From positions 124,001-188,000 of the forward strand of contig CAVRGH010000007.1 of NCBI GenBank assembly GCA_963720675.1: a stretch of DNA of 64,000 bases, given 5' to 3'. The translations under genes and the position numbers were made by a program. The notes under the pieces are model-generated. The model was not told the origin of the DNA. It saw only the letters and a list, made by a program, of their open reading frames with translations, and did no database searches. Positions 8,228 through 16,912 of this stretch are shown one piece after another. Every line of letters begins with the position of its first letter. The first letter of the stretch is position 1. Source of the stretch: JALHSW01 sp963720675. GTDB taxonomy: Bacteria; Actinomycetota; Acidimicrobiia; IMCC26256; PALSA-555.

Positions 8228-8842
8228 GTGACCATCCAAGACGCTGTGTCCGTCCTCGCAGTCGCGCTCACGGTTGCCTTCGCGTGGCCGCAGGTGTTCC
8301 GCGCGCTCCGCCACGGCGTCGACGGCGTCTCGGTCGGAGCGATCACCCTCTCCCTCGTAGCCGCCTCGGCCTGGCTCGGCTACGGCATCGCCCGGGGCCT
8401 CGTCCCGGTGATCATCGCCAACTTCGGGGTGATGACGGGGCAGACGGTCGTCACGTTCGAGCTCGTGCGCCACGGTGCGCTCCCGAAGGCCCGTGCCCTG
8501 GCCGCGATCACCGCCGCGCTCGTGCTCATCGGCCTGTGCCAGATCGGTGCCCTCACCGATCTGATCGTCACCGTTGCGGGCCTCGTCGCGATCGTCAGCG
8601 TGGCCACCCAGCTGGCCGAGGTGCTCCGCGAGCCGCACCGGCTCGAGGGCCTGTCGGCCGGCACGTACGGCATCCTCAGCGCCGTCTCCGCGAGCTGGGT
8701 GCTCTACGGCATCCTCGAGGGCGACGTCGTCATCATCCTCACCAACGTGGTCATCCTCCCGATGGCGGCGTACATCACGTGGGCGGCGTCCCGCTCGCAC
8801 CACGAGCTCGAGGATCCGTCCCCTCTCGCGCCGCCCCACTAG
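8228..8842 (+). CDS. Seven-helix PQ-loop (SWEET-like) membrane protein
   Basis: About 204 residues if the GTG at 8228 is used; an in-frame ATG at 8189 would add 13, and neither has a good ribosome binding site. It contains two internally similar three-helix units, the first with FAWPQVFRALRHGVDGVS and the second with TQLAEVLREPHRLEGLS, each followed by a hydrophobic helix with an SAWLGYGI or SWVLYGIL pattern. This is the 3+1+3 architecture of eukaryotic-type SWEET/PQ-loop transporters; the usual bacterial SemiSWEET has one unit. Likely role: membrane transport of a small solute. Confidence 0.75.
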   Translation: MTIQDAVSVLAVALTVAFAWPQVFRALRHGVDGVSVGAITLSLVAASAWLGYGIARGLVPVIIANFGVMTGQTVVTFELVRHGALPKARALAAITAALVLIGLCQIGALTDLIVTVAGLVAIVSVATQLAEVLREPHRLEGLSAGTYGILSAVSASWVLYGILEGDVVIILTNVVILPMAAYITWAASRSHHELEDPSPLAPPH

Positions 8843-8851
8843 GTTGCCCGC

Positions 8852-10072
8852 ATGAACTTTCGCTGTCGCACGGTCCTCGCCGGGGCGCTCGCCCTCGCCC
8901 TCGTCCCGATCCTCGGCACCGCCGGTGCGGGTGCCTCCGCCCGCACCCAGGGCACCTCGAAGCCGGTCGTGAAGATCGGGGTGCTCGCACCCCTCGACGC
9001 CGGCCTCACCGAGTTCGGCCAGGGCATCAAGAACTCGGTCCAGGTGGCGGTCGACCAGGCCAACAAGCACAACCGCATCCCCGGCTGGGACATCCAGCTC
9101 GTCGCGGTGAACGACTCGTCCGACCCGGCAACCGGTGCCGCGGCCGCCGCAACGCTCGCGTCGGACCCCGACGTCATCGGCGTCGTCGGCCCGTACAACT
9201 CCGGTGTCGCCGAGGCGGCGCTCCCCGTCCTCAACCCGGCCGAGCTCGCACTCATCTCGCCGTCGAACACGCTGGCGAGCCTCACCCTCGGCCCCGACCC
9301 CGCGAACCCCGTCCGCCCCTACGACAACTACTTCCGGATGGTGGCGTCGGACGCGCTGCAGGCGCCGTTCCTCGCCAAGCAGGCCTACGAGCGCGGTCTC
9401 AAGGACGTCGCGGTCGTGAGCGAGACCAAGGCCGTGAGCCAGGGCCTCGCCGACGCGTTCGTCACCGCCTTCGAGGCCGAGGGCGGCAACGTCACGGTGC
9501 AGCAGACCGTCCCCGACGGGGCGACGGACTTCACCGACTTCCTCGGTGCCGCGCTCCCCGACAAGCCCGACGCGATCTTCTTCGGCGGTGAGTACCCGGT
9601 CGCGGCCACGCTGCGCGACCAGGCGACGGCCGAGAAGTTCACCGGCCCGCTCGTCGGCGGCGACGGGATCAAGGACGACTCCTACATCACCGATGCGGGC
9701 GCCGCGTCCAAGGGCACCCTGGCCAGCTCGGTCGGCGTGCCGCTGGTCAAGCTCAAGACCGCACGGAAGTTCCTCGCCGCGTACCGCAAGGGCGGTTTCG
9801 ACGTACCGCCGACCGACTACGGCCCGTACGCCTACGACGCCGCGAACCTGCTGATCAGCGCCGCGGCGGAGGAGCTCGACGGCCAGACCGCGATCCCGCC
9901 CGACGCCCGGGCCGCGATCACGACCAACCTGCTCCCCGACACCACCGACAACGGTGCGTCCGGTCCGATCGGATTCGACGAGTTCGGCGACACGACCCAC
10001 GACATCTTCACGCTCTACAAGGTCTCCGGACCGAGCACGAAGGCCCTCGTCTGGTTGCCGATCTCGAAGTAG
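8852..10072 (+). CDS. Branched-chain amino acid-type ABC transporter substrate-binding protein
   Basis: 406 residues with a signal peptide (about residues 1-31, AGASA cleavage region). The mature part follows the Peripla_BP_6/LivJ pattern: VVKIGVLAPLDAGLTEFGQG, VVGPYNSGVAEAALPVLN, and the YDAANLLISA segment near the C-terminus. It should capture an amino acid, amide or aromatic acid outside the membrane. The cognate permease and ATPase genes are not adjacent. It starts nine bases after the PQ-loop gene and may share its transcript. A second member of the family is at the right edge of the window. Confidence 0.9.
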   Translation: MNFRCRTVLAGALALALVPILGTAGAGASARTQGTSKPVVKIGVLAPLDAGLTEFGQGIKNSVQVAVDQANKHNRIPGWDIQLVAVNDSSDPATGAAAAATLASDPDVIGVVGPYNSGVAEAALPVLNPAELALISPSNTLASLTLGPDPANPVRPYDNYFRMVASDALQAPFLAKQAYERGLKDVAVVSETKAVSQGLADAFVTAFEAEGGNVTVQQTVPDGATDFTDFLGAALPDKPDAIFFGGEYPVAATLRDQATAEKFTGPLVGGDGIKDDSYITDAGAASKGTLASSVGVPLVKLKTARKFLAAYRKGGFDVPPTDYGPYAYDAANLLISAAAEELDGQTAIPPDARAAITTNLLPDTTDNGASGPIGFDEFGDTTHDIFTLYKVSGPSTKALVWLPISK

Positions 10073-10121
10073 CCGCTGCGCCACTCCAGCAACCGGGGCC
10101 GGATGCCGATAGGTTCCGCGG

Positions 10122-10853
10122 ATGAGGACACCTCGGTTCCGCCAACCCGTACCGTTCGGCCGAGCCGTGCTCCTGGTGCTCGCGATCACCGGGACCGCCA
10201 TGGGAGCCGCGGCGCTCCCGGCCGCGGCCGGTCCCACCGGCCCGGGCGACAAGGTGTACTCCACCGACTTCGCCAATCCTGCCGTCACGGCTCCGGACTG
10301 GGACTTCAAGAACGGCTCCACCACGGAGTACGGCGACGGGTACGCCCTCAACATGGAGCCCGGCGCCTTCACGGTCGCCCTCGACGGCGCCGCGAACCTC
10401 TGGCTCAGCCCCGAGACCGGAGAGCTGCCGGACGACCAGATCGTGGAGACGACGATCGTCGCGACCGGAGGCGACTCGTCGCTGCTCGCCGGCGTGGTCT
10501 GCCGGGGCAGCCTCGACGACGATCTGGGGTACCAGTTCCTCGTCGGCCTCGACGGGTACTACACAATCGGCACGATCACCGGCGCCGGGCCGCGGCGGCT
10601 CGCGAACCCGAAGGGCACGAAGCGAACCGACGCCATCGACCGCAAGGGATCGAACACCATCCGCGGTGAGTGCATCAGCGTCGGCAAGAAGAAGGTCCGC
10701 GCCACCCTCTTCGTGAACGACGAGAAGGTCGCCACCGTGGTCGACCGAACCTCGCCCTCGAAGATCGGTCCCGACGCCTACTTGCTCACCGAGGTGGACA
10801 AGGGTGCGTCCGGGCTCGTCACCTACACCGAGTTCTCCGTCACCGCCGCCTGA
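10122..10853 (+). CDS. Secreted hypothetical protein, 243 residues
   Basis: A clear signal peptide (residues 1-36, AAAG end) precedes a beta-rich mature domain of about 205 residues: KVYSTDFANPAVTAPDWDF, LWLSPETGELPDDQIVE and GYQFLVGLDGYYTIG. The pattern of alternating strands with Asp/Gly turns, and a single Cys pair, resembles concanavalin-like laminin-G or DUF1080-type folds, often carbohydrate-binding. I do not assign a family. It follows the binding-protein gene by 49 bases on the same strand. Confidence 0.75.
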   Translation: MRTPRFRQPVPFGRAVLLVLAITGTAMGAAALPAAAGPTGPGDKVYSTDFANPAVTAPDWDFKNGSTTEYGDGYALNMEPGAFTVALDGAANLWLSPETGELPDDQIVETTIVATGGDSSLLAGVVCRGSLDDDLGYQFLVGLDGYYTIGTITGAGPRRLANPKGTKRTDAIDRKGSNTIRGECISVGKKKVRATLFVNDEKVATVVDRTSPSKIGPDAYLLTEVDKGASGLVTYTEFSVTAA

Positions 10854-10957
10854 GCACCGCCGGCTGACACTCAAGCCTGAGCCGATTCGCGTGACGGTTG
10901 GTACGCTCTGCCTCCGGCACGGCGGCGGGCGCCGTGCTTCACGGAGGTTGCAGCGAG

Positions 10958-11515
10958 ATGGCAGACGAATGGGGTCCCCTGGGACCGCTCGTGGGTGAGT
11001 GGGAGAGCGACCGCGGCGGGCTCGACACCGCCTACTCGCACACCCAGGAGAAGGTGCTCGGCACGCCGTACCTCGAGAAGATCACGATGAAGCCGTTCGG
11101 CCCCGTCGACAACGGCAACCAGCACCTCTACGGCCTCGACTACAAGTCCGCCATGTGGCGCGGCGACGAGGACAACCCCTTCCACACCGAGGTGGGCTAC
11201 TGGCTGTGGGACGGCGCAACGGGTGAGGTCATGCGCGGCTTCGTCGTGCCCCGTGGCATCACGGTGCTCGCCGGCGGCGTGGCCACCGCCGACGCCAAGA
11301 CGTTCAGGCTCGCCGCGAAGGCCGGCGACCCGCAGTACAACATCGGCGAGAACAAGTACCTCGCGCAGCACGCCTCGACCCTCAGCTACGAGGTGACCAT
11401 CACCGTCAACGACGACGGCTCGTGGTCGTACGACGAGACCACGATGCTGCAGATGGACGAGATCGAGGGCCCGTTCGCGCACACCGACCACAACACCGTC
11501 CGAAAGGTCGCCTGA
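10958..11515 (+). CDS. Nitrobindin-like haem-binding beta-barrel protein (DUF1794-type)
   Basis: 185 residues from ATG 10958, chosen because CGGAGG lies about 12 bases upstream. The GPLVGEWESDRGG start (residues 9-21), the HTEVGYWLWD segment and the late HTDHNTVRKVA are the typical framework of the fatty-acid-binding-protein-like nitrobindin family, in which a C-terminal-half histidine binds haem. Suggested roles in the family are NO scavenging or peroxynitrite isomerisation. The sequence is longer than the shortest family members. Co-directional with 11527. Confidence 0.7.
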   Translation: MADEWGPLGPLVGEWESDRGGLDTAYSHTQEKVLGTPYLEKITMKPFGPVDNGNQHLYGLDYKSAMWRGDEDNPFHTEVGYWLWDGATGEVMRGFVVPRGITVLAGGVATADAKTFRLAAKAGDPQYNIGENKYLAQHASTLSYEVTITVNDDGSWSYDETTMLQMDEIEGPFAHTDHNTVRKVA

Positions 11516-11526
11516 GCGGGCGCCGG

Positions 11527-12216
11527 ATGATCGCCTCGATGCACGTCGCCGACGTCGGGGCCCGGGCGGCGCTGGGTGTCCAACGCCGGACACCGAAGCC
11601 GGAACGGACGCCGGGCCTCCGTCACGCCGACACGGCGGGCGCCGCACGGTTGAGCTCGTCGGTCCTCCCCCACCCCGATCTCGGTCGGGTCGGCCTGGTC
11701 GCGTTCTGGGACGACGACGCGTCGCTCGACCGCTTCCTCGCCGAGGATCCGCTCGCCGAGCCGTTCGCCTCGGGCTGGCACGTCCGCCTCGCGCCGCTCC
11801 GCGCCCACGGCACCTGGCCGGGTCTCGACGACGACGTGTCGACGGGGTACAGAACCGACCTCCGAGGACCAGCCGCGGTCCTCACCGTCGGGCGCCTGCG
11901 CCTGTCGCAGCTGCCGCGATTCGTCCGCGTCTCGGCCAAGGCCGAGGGGCGCGTCGTGCAGGCGCCCGGGCTCGTCTGGACGAGCGGCTTCACCAAGCCA
12001 CCGTTCGTCGCGACGTGCTCGCTGTGGGAGGACGAAGACGCGCTGTCGGAGTACGCCTACGGCGCGGCGCAGCCCGAGCACAAGGACGCGATCGCCGAGG
12101 GCCGGCGGAAGGCCTTCCACAACCAGCAGGCGTTCATCCGTTTCCGACCGTACGGCTCGACGGGCTCGCTCGGCGGAAAGAACCCCCTCTCGGAGTCGTG
12201 GATGACCCCCGGTTGA
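11527..12216 (+). CDS. Spheroidene monooxygenase (CrtA)-like protein
   Basis: 229 residues. The C-terminal half carries RLSQLPRFVRVSAKAEG, then GLVWTSGFTKPPFVATCSLW, then AFHNQQAFIRFRPYGSTGSL, a layout like the CrtA/DUF3291-type dimeric alpha/beta-barrel monooxygenases. The N-terminal half has a second related half-barrel (LGRVGLVAFWDDDASLDRFL). In carotenoid pathways CrtA introduces keto groups, but no other carotenoid gene is near, so the substrate may be different. The family call rests on pattern memory. It overlaps the MOSC gene by 4 to 19 bases, so co-translation is likely. Confidence 0.55.
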   Translation: MIASMHVADVGARAALGVQRRTPKPERTPGLRHADTAGAARLSSSVLPHPDLGRVGLVAFWDDDASLDRFLAEDPLAEPFASGWHVRLAPLRAHGTWPGLDDDVSTGYRTDLRGPAAVLTVGRLRLSQLPRFVRVSAKAEGRVVQAPGLVWTSGFTKPPFVATCSLWEDEDALSEYAYGAAQPEHKDAIAEGRRKAFHNQQAFIRFRPYGSTGSLGGKNPLSESWMTPG

Positions 12217-12863
12217 GCCCTCTGGACGTCTCCGAGCTGTGGCGTTACCCGGTGAAGTCGCTCGGCGGTGAACGGCTCGAGACGGCGGAGCTCGCCGAGG
12301 ACGGCGTCGTCGGTGACCGCATCGTGCAGGTGCACGGCCCCGAGGGTGTGCGCACCTCGCGACGGCACTCGAAGCTCCTCGGGCTGCACGGCTCGCTCGG
12401 CGACGACGGTGTGCCGACGGTCGACGGCTTCCCCTGGCACAGCGACGAGGCCGCGGCCCTCGTACGCGCCGCGGCCGGCGACGACGCGCATCTCGTCGCC
12501 GATGACGGGCTCGAACGGTTCGACATCCTCCCGTTGCTCGTCGCGACCGACGGTGCGATCGCCGCGTTCGGCCGCGACGGCCGGCGCCTCCGACCGAACA
12601 TCGTGATCGGCGGGGTCGAAGGGCTCGCCGAGCGCGAGTGGGAGGGCAAGGCCCTGGCGATCGGTGACGTGGTCGTCGGTCTGCACTCGTTACGCCAGCG
12701 CTGCGTGATGACGACGTTCGACCCCGACACGCTCGTGCAGGACAAGGAGGTGCTGCGCGACATCGCCCGACGCTTCGGCGGCGAGCTGGCCCTGAACGCC
12801 TGGGTCGCGCGGCCGGGCACCATCCGGGTCGGCGACGCCGTGGAGCTGCTCGACCGCCCGTAG
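12198..12863 (+). CDS. MOSC domain-containing protein
   Basis: 221 residues from GTG 12198 (a TTG at 12213 would also fit and gives a TTGA overlap). The N-terminal MOSC beta-barrel motif SELWRYPVKSLGGE is at 12-25, RPNIVI is at 132-137, and the conserved sulfur-accepting cysteine is Cys169 (LRQRCVMTT). MOSC proteins bind sulfur and molybdenum cofactor, as in molybdenum cofactor sulfurases and mARC-like reductases. It overlaps the CrtA-like gene and belongs to the same transcript. The physiological substrate is unknown. Confidence 0.88.
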   Translation: MDDPRLSPLDVSELWRYPVKSLGGERLETAELAEDGVVGDRIVQVHGPEGVRTSRRHSKLLGLHGSLGDDGVPTVDGFPWHSDEAAALVRAAAGDDAHLVADDGLERFDILPLLVATDGAIAAFGRDGRRLRPNIVIGGVEGLAEREWEGKALAIGDVVVGLHSLRQRCVMTTFDPDTLVQDKEVLRDIARRFGGELALNAWVARPGTIRVGDAVELLDRP

Positions 12864-12894
12864 GCACCGGGGAGCCAGGCTCGCTCGGGGTGGC

Positions 12895-14439
12895 ATGCTG
12901 GTCCGATGGCTGAAGACTCCCTGGACCGGTGACGCGTGCTCGCTCGTCGATGCGTTCCGGTCGGGTGAGCGCTCCCCGCTCGAGGAGCTCGACGCGTCGC
13001 TCGCGGCCATCGACGCGAGCGGCCTGAACGCCTTTGCGCACCTCGACGTCGAGCGTGCCCGCGCCACCGCGAACGGAGCCGATTGCTCGAAGCCGTTCGG
13101 CGGTGTGCCGACGGGCATCAAGGAGCTCGAGCCGGTCGCGGGCTGGCCGCACACCGAGGCGTCGCTCGTGTTCGCCGACCGGATCTCGGACTTCACGACC
13201 ACCCACGTCACGCGGCTCTTCGAGCGCGGCGGCGTCGTGCCCGTCGGCCAGACCACCGCGAGCGAGTTCGGCGGGCTCAACGTGAGCAAGACCAAGCTCC
13301 ACGGCGTCACCCACAACCCGTGGCAGCGCGGTCGGACGGCCGGCGGCTCGTCGGGCGGTTCGGCCGCCGCGGTCGCGGGCGGGCTGGTGAGCCTGGCGTG
13401 TGGTGGCGACGGCGGCGGGTCGATCCGGATCCCCGCCGGCTACTGCGGACTGCTCGGCATGAAAGGCACGTTCGGTCGCATCCCGCGCAGCCCACGTGCG
13501 TACACCCGCCCGAACACCGTGGTGCTCGGCAACCTGGCCCGCTCCGTGCGCGACGCCGCCCGGTACTACGACGTGTGCAGCGGCTACGACGCGGCCGACC
13601 CGACGAGCCTCCCGAAGCACCCGGGGTACGAGGCCGCGCTCGGCACCCAGGACCTGCGCGGCAAGCGCGTCGCGGTCGTGCCGTCACTCGGCGACGTGCC
13701 GCTCGACCCCGGCGTCGAGGCCCACCTGCGCGCCGAGGCCGCCGAGCTGATCGCCGCCACCGGCATGGTGCAGGTGGAGGTGCGCATCGACCTCCCCAAC
13801 ATGGCGGCCCAGTGGATGGTGGGCAACCTCGCCGTCGCGCTCGCCGACCTCGGCGACAAGTGGCCGGCCTGCGCACCGGAGATGACCGCCGAGATCGCGC
13901 TCGGCCTCTACATGTCGCAGTCGCTCTACAACCTGCGCACCGCCGCGGTGGCCGAGGCGCTCCGCCTCCGCTCCAACCAGGTGATGGCCGCGGTGTTCGA
14001 CCAGGTCGACTTCGTGATCGCGGCGACCAACCCCGGGCCCGCGTTCCCCGCCGACGCGGAGCAGAGCAGCCGCGAGGAGAGCTTCATCGACTGGGCCAAG
14101 TCGAGCACTGCCGCGCTGTACGCGTTCCGCAGCGTCCTGTTCGGGACCCGACTCGCGAGCGTCGTCGCACCGAAGCTCCCCAGCTACCTCCTGCGCGAAG
14201 CGAGCGAGCGGTTCCCCGAGCTCGTGCGCATGGGCGGGCTCACCATCATCTCCAACATCTACGGCAACCCCGCGATCTCGATCCCGGCCGGCACCGTCGA
14301 CGACCTCCCCGTCGGGATGCAGGTGCTCACCCGCCACCACGCCGACGAGCTGCTCTTCGACGTAGCGCTCGCGGTCGAGCGGGAGCGCCCGTGGCCGCTG
14401 GTCGCACCCGGCGTCGGGACGACCCCGGTCGGCGTCTGA
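12895..14439 (+). CDS. Amidase signature family enzyme
   Basis: 514 residues. The Ser-cisSer-Lys triad can be read: Lys76 (PTGIKELEP), cis-Ser152 in GGSSGGS, and nucleophile Ser176 in GGGSIRIPA. The length fits the family. It hydrolyses a carboxamide to acid and ammonia. The N-terminus is doubtful: an ATG at 12906 gives a more natural MAEDSLDR start but meets a stop after eight codons, so a lost base near 12930 is possible. It is followed two bases later by a sulfatase and then an LLM oxidoreductase, and all three look like one operon. Confidence 0.9.
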   Translation: MLVRWLKTPWTGDACSLVDAFRSGERSPLEELDASLAAIDASGLNAFAHLDVERARATANGADCSKPFGGVPTGIKELEPVAGWPHTEASLVFADRISDFTTTHVTRLFERGGVVPVGQTTASEFGGLNVSKTKLHGVTHNPWQRGRTAGGSSGGSAAAVAGGLVSLACGGDGGGSIRIPAGYCGLLGMKGTFGRIPRSPRAYTRPNTVVLGNLARSVRDAARYYDVCSGYDAADPTSLPKHPGYEAALGTQDLRGKRVAVVPSLGDVPLDPGVEAHLRAEAAELIAATGMVQVEVRIDLPNMAAQWMVGNLAVALADLGDKWPACAPEMTAEIALGLYMSQSLYNLRTAAVAEALRLRSNQVMAAVFDQVDFVIAATNPGPAFPADAEQSSREESFIDWAKSSTAALYAFRSVLFGTRLASVVAPKLPSYLLREASERFPELVRMGGLTIISNIYGNPAISIPAGTVDDLPVGMQVLTRHHADELLFDVALAVERERPWPLVAPGVGTTPVGV

Positions 14440-14441
14440 GG

Positions 14442-15905
14442 ATGGCGGCGACGGCACCGAACATCGTGCTGGTCATGGCCGACCAGCACCGCGCCGACGT
14501 GCTCGGCTGCGCGGGCGACACCTCCGCGCACACCCCGCACCTCGACCGGCTCGCGGCCGAGGGCACCCGCTTCTCGCGGGTGAGCTGCCAGGGGCCGCTG
14601 TGCATGCCGGCGCGCGCATCGTTCCTGACCGAGCGCTACGTGCGCGACCACGGCGTGTACACCAACTGGGCTGCGGTCGCCCCCGGTACCCCCACTTACC
14701 TGCACGCGCTTCGCGAGGCCGGGTACCACACCGTGCAGCTGGGCAAGGCCCACCTGTCGCGCGAGGACGAGCCCGGCATCACCCACGTCGACCAGCTCGC
14801 ACCGCTGCTCGAGGCACGCGGCTTCGCCGAGGTGCACGAGACCGGCGACAAGTTCACCATCAGCCCGCCCAGTCGCTACAACGACTCCCTCGCCGAGCGC
14901 GGTCTGGCCGAGGTGTATGCGCAGTACATCCGCGACCGCGCCTACCAGGGCGAGGGTGAGAGCGGCCGCGGCGCGACCAAGCGCATCCCGATGTGGGACT
15001 CCACACCGTCACCGCTGCCCTACGACGCATACATCGACGTGTTCCACGGCGATCTCGCGGTGCGCTGGATCGAGGACTACGACCGAGACGAGCCGTTCTT
15101 CGCGTTCGTCGGCTTCCCCGGTCCGCACGACCCGTGGGACGCGCCCCAGGACGCGGTCGACCGGTACGACGGTGTCGACATGACGATGCCGATCTCGACG
15201 AAGCGCCCGGACCCGGAGGGGACGGGCAACTACGGGAAGCTGCTGCGCGCGTTCCTCGGCCTGTCCGACACCGACACGATGACCGAGGACGCGATCCGCG
15301 CGATGCGGCGCGCCTACTCGGCCAACGTGACCGTCATCGACGACGCGGTCGGCCGGATCCTCGCCGCGCTCGACGGGCGCGGCCTGCTCGAGAACACCTG
15401 GGTCCTCTACACGAGCGACCACGGCGAGATGGGCGGGAACCACGGGATGATGTCGAAGTGCGTCCTGTACGAGCCGACCGTGCGGGTACCGCTCATCGTC
15501 CGCCCACCGGGTGGAGCCGAGGCTCGCGTCGTCGCGGATCTCGTCGAGCACCTCGACGTCCCGGCGACCGTGCGAGCCATCGCGGATGCGCCCGGGCTCC
15601 CCGACAGCGAAGGGCGCTCCCTGCTCGGCTACCTGGCGGGTGACGATCCCGCGCCCCGTGCGGTGTCGATCAGCGAGAACTGGGGCTTCGCGTCGTTCGA
15701 GACCGACCGGTACCGGCTGATCGTCGACGAGGACGCGGCCACGCCGTGCCAGCTCTTCGACCACCACGACGACCCGGCCGAGGACCACGATCGTCTCGCC
15801 GACCCGGAGTGCGCGCCCGTGGTGGAGGAGCTCGTCGCCGGCCACGTCACGCCGTTCCTCGCGACGACGCCGGCCCGGCCCCACGCCAGCCCGTTCACCG
15901 GCTGA
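14442..15905 (+). CDS. Sulfatase (alkaline phosphatase superfamily), FGly-type
   Basis: 487 residues from ATG 14442, two bases after the amidase stop. The start PNIVLVMADQHRADVLGC has the metal-binding Asp14. The sulfatase signature CMPAR (Cys54-Arg58) would be converted to formylglycine. Later metal ligands are in TSDHGEMGGNHG. It matches the choline-sulfatase / phosphonate monoester hydrolase branch, cleaving sulfate or phosphonate esters. No formylglycine-generating enzyme gene is in the window. No signal peptide is seen, so it should be cytoplasmic. Operon with 12895 and 15917. Confidence 0.9.
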   Translation: MAATAPNIVLVMADQHRADVLGCAGDTSAHTPHLDRLAAEGTRFSRVSCQGPLCMPARASFLTERYVRDHGVYTNWAAVAPGTPTYLHALREAGYHTVQLGKAHLSREDEPGITHVDQLAPLLEARGFAEVHETGDKFTISPPSRYNDSLAERGLAEVYAQYIRDRAYQGEGESGRGATKRIPMWDSTPSPLPYDAYIDVFHGDLAVRWIEDYDRDEPFFAFVGFPGPHDPWDAPQDAVDRYDGVDMTMPISTKRPDPEGTGNYGKLLRAFLGLSDTDTMTEDAIRAMRRAYSANVTVIDDAVGRILAALDGRGLLENTWVLYTSDHGEMGGNHGMMSKCVLYEPTVRVPLIVRPPGGAEARVVADLVEHLDVPATVRAIADAPGLPDSEGRSLLGYLAGDDPAPRAVSISENWGFASFETDRYRLIVDEDAATPCQLFDHHDDPAEDHDRLADPECAPVVEELVAGHVTPFLATTPARPHASPFTG

Positions 15906-15916
15906 GGGCCACCGTC

Positions 15917-16900
15917 GTGCCCCGGTTGAACCTCAGCTTCGACCTGCGGCACCCGCCGCAGTTCGCGACGTCGGGCGCCGAGGTCTACCGCGAGGCGCTC
16001 GACATGTGCGCGTGGGCCGACGAGCGCGGCTTTGCCACCATCGGCCTGGGCGAGCACCACCAGTCACCCGACGGCTACCTCCCCGCACCGCTGTTGTTCG
16101 CGAGCGCGGTCGGCGCATGTACCCGGAACGTGCGCGTGAAGGTGTCGGTGCTGCTCGCGGTGCTCTACGACCCGATCCGTCTCGCCGAGGAGATCGCGGT
16201 CGCGGATCTCTGCCTCGGCGGACGCCTCGACGTCGGGCTCGGCGTCGGGTACGTCGAGGCCGACTTCGCGGTGTTCGACAAGAACTTCCACACTCGTGGT
16301 GCCGAGCTCGACGAGCTGATCCCGCTCCTTCGCCGGGCGTGGACCGGCGAGCCCTTCGAGTACCGCGGGACCACGGTGCAGGTGACGCCGCGCCCGGTGC
16401 AGGACCCGATGCCGATCTTCGTGGGCGGCGCATCCCGCCGGGGCGTCGAACGGGCGGTCGAGCTGGCCGACGGCTACTTCCCGCCCGGGATGCCCGCAGG
16501 GTGGAACCGGTACCGCCGCCTCACCGTCGAAGCCGGACGCGCCGACCCCGGCGAGTACCCGGCCCACGGGCCGATCTTCCTGTGGGTCACGAACGATGAC
16601 AAGGAAGAGGTCTGGACGCGCCTCGCGCCCCACATCCGTCACCAGATCGACTCGTACGCGGCCTGGACCGAGGCCGCCTACGGCGAGCCGCAGGGACCGT
16701 TCGTGCCCTCGCGCGACGTCGAGTCGCTGCGCCAGGGCGGCGCCTACGAGGTGCTGACGCCGGACGAGGCGGTCGAGCTGATCACCGCGCTCGGACCCGA
16801 CGGACGCGTCTCGCTCAACCCGCTCCTCGCCGGCATCGACCCCGCGGCGGCCTGGCAGATGCTCGACCTGTTCGACCGCGAGGTGCTGGGCGCGCTGTAG
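15917..16900 (+). CDS. LLM-class flavin-dependent oxidoreductase
   Basis: About 327 residues from GTG 15917. The bacterial luciferase-like TIM-barrel is evident: ALDMCAWADERGFATIGLGEHH, RLAEEIAVADLCLGGRLDVG, LGVGYVEADFAVF, then PIFVGGASRRGVERAVELADGY. Such enzymes use FMN or F420 to oxidise ketones, alkanesulfonates or secondary alcohols. It starts 11 bases after the sulfatase stop and closes the amidase-sulfatase-oxidoreductase run, suggesting stepwise attack on one sulfated or amidated organic compound. It converges with the SnoaL-like gene. Confidence 0.88.
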   Translation: MPRLNLSFDLRHPPQFATSGAEVYREALDMCAWADERGFATIGLGEHHQSPDGYLPAPLLFASAVGACTRNVRVKVSVLLAVLYDPIRLAEEIAVADLCLGGRLDVGLGVGYVEADFAVFDKNFHTRGAELDELIPLLRRAWTGEPFEYRGTTVQVTPRPVQDPMPIFVGGASRRGVERAVELADGYFPPGMPAGWNRYRRLTVEAGRADPGEYPAHGPIFLWVTNDDKEEVWTRLAPHIRHQIDSYAAWTEAAYGEPQGPFVPSRDVESLRQGGAYEVLTPDEAVELITALGPDGRVSLNPLLAGIDPAAAWQMLDLFDREVLGAL

Positions 16901-16912
16901 CGCGGTGCTCGC

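Noticed and set aside
8162..10372. A 736-residue minus-strand open frame
   Set aside because: It opposes the PQ-loop and LivJ-like genes and has the repetitive Gly/Arg/Val/Asp composition of antisense reading in GC-rich DNA.
11386..13620. A 744-residue minus-strand frame
   Set aside because: Antisense to the CrtA-like, MOSC and amidase genes and without domains.
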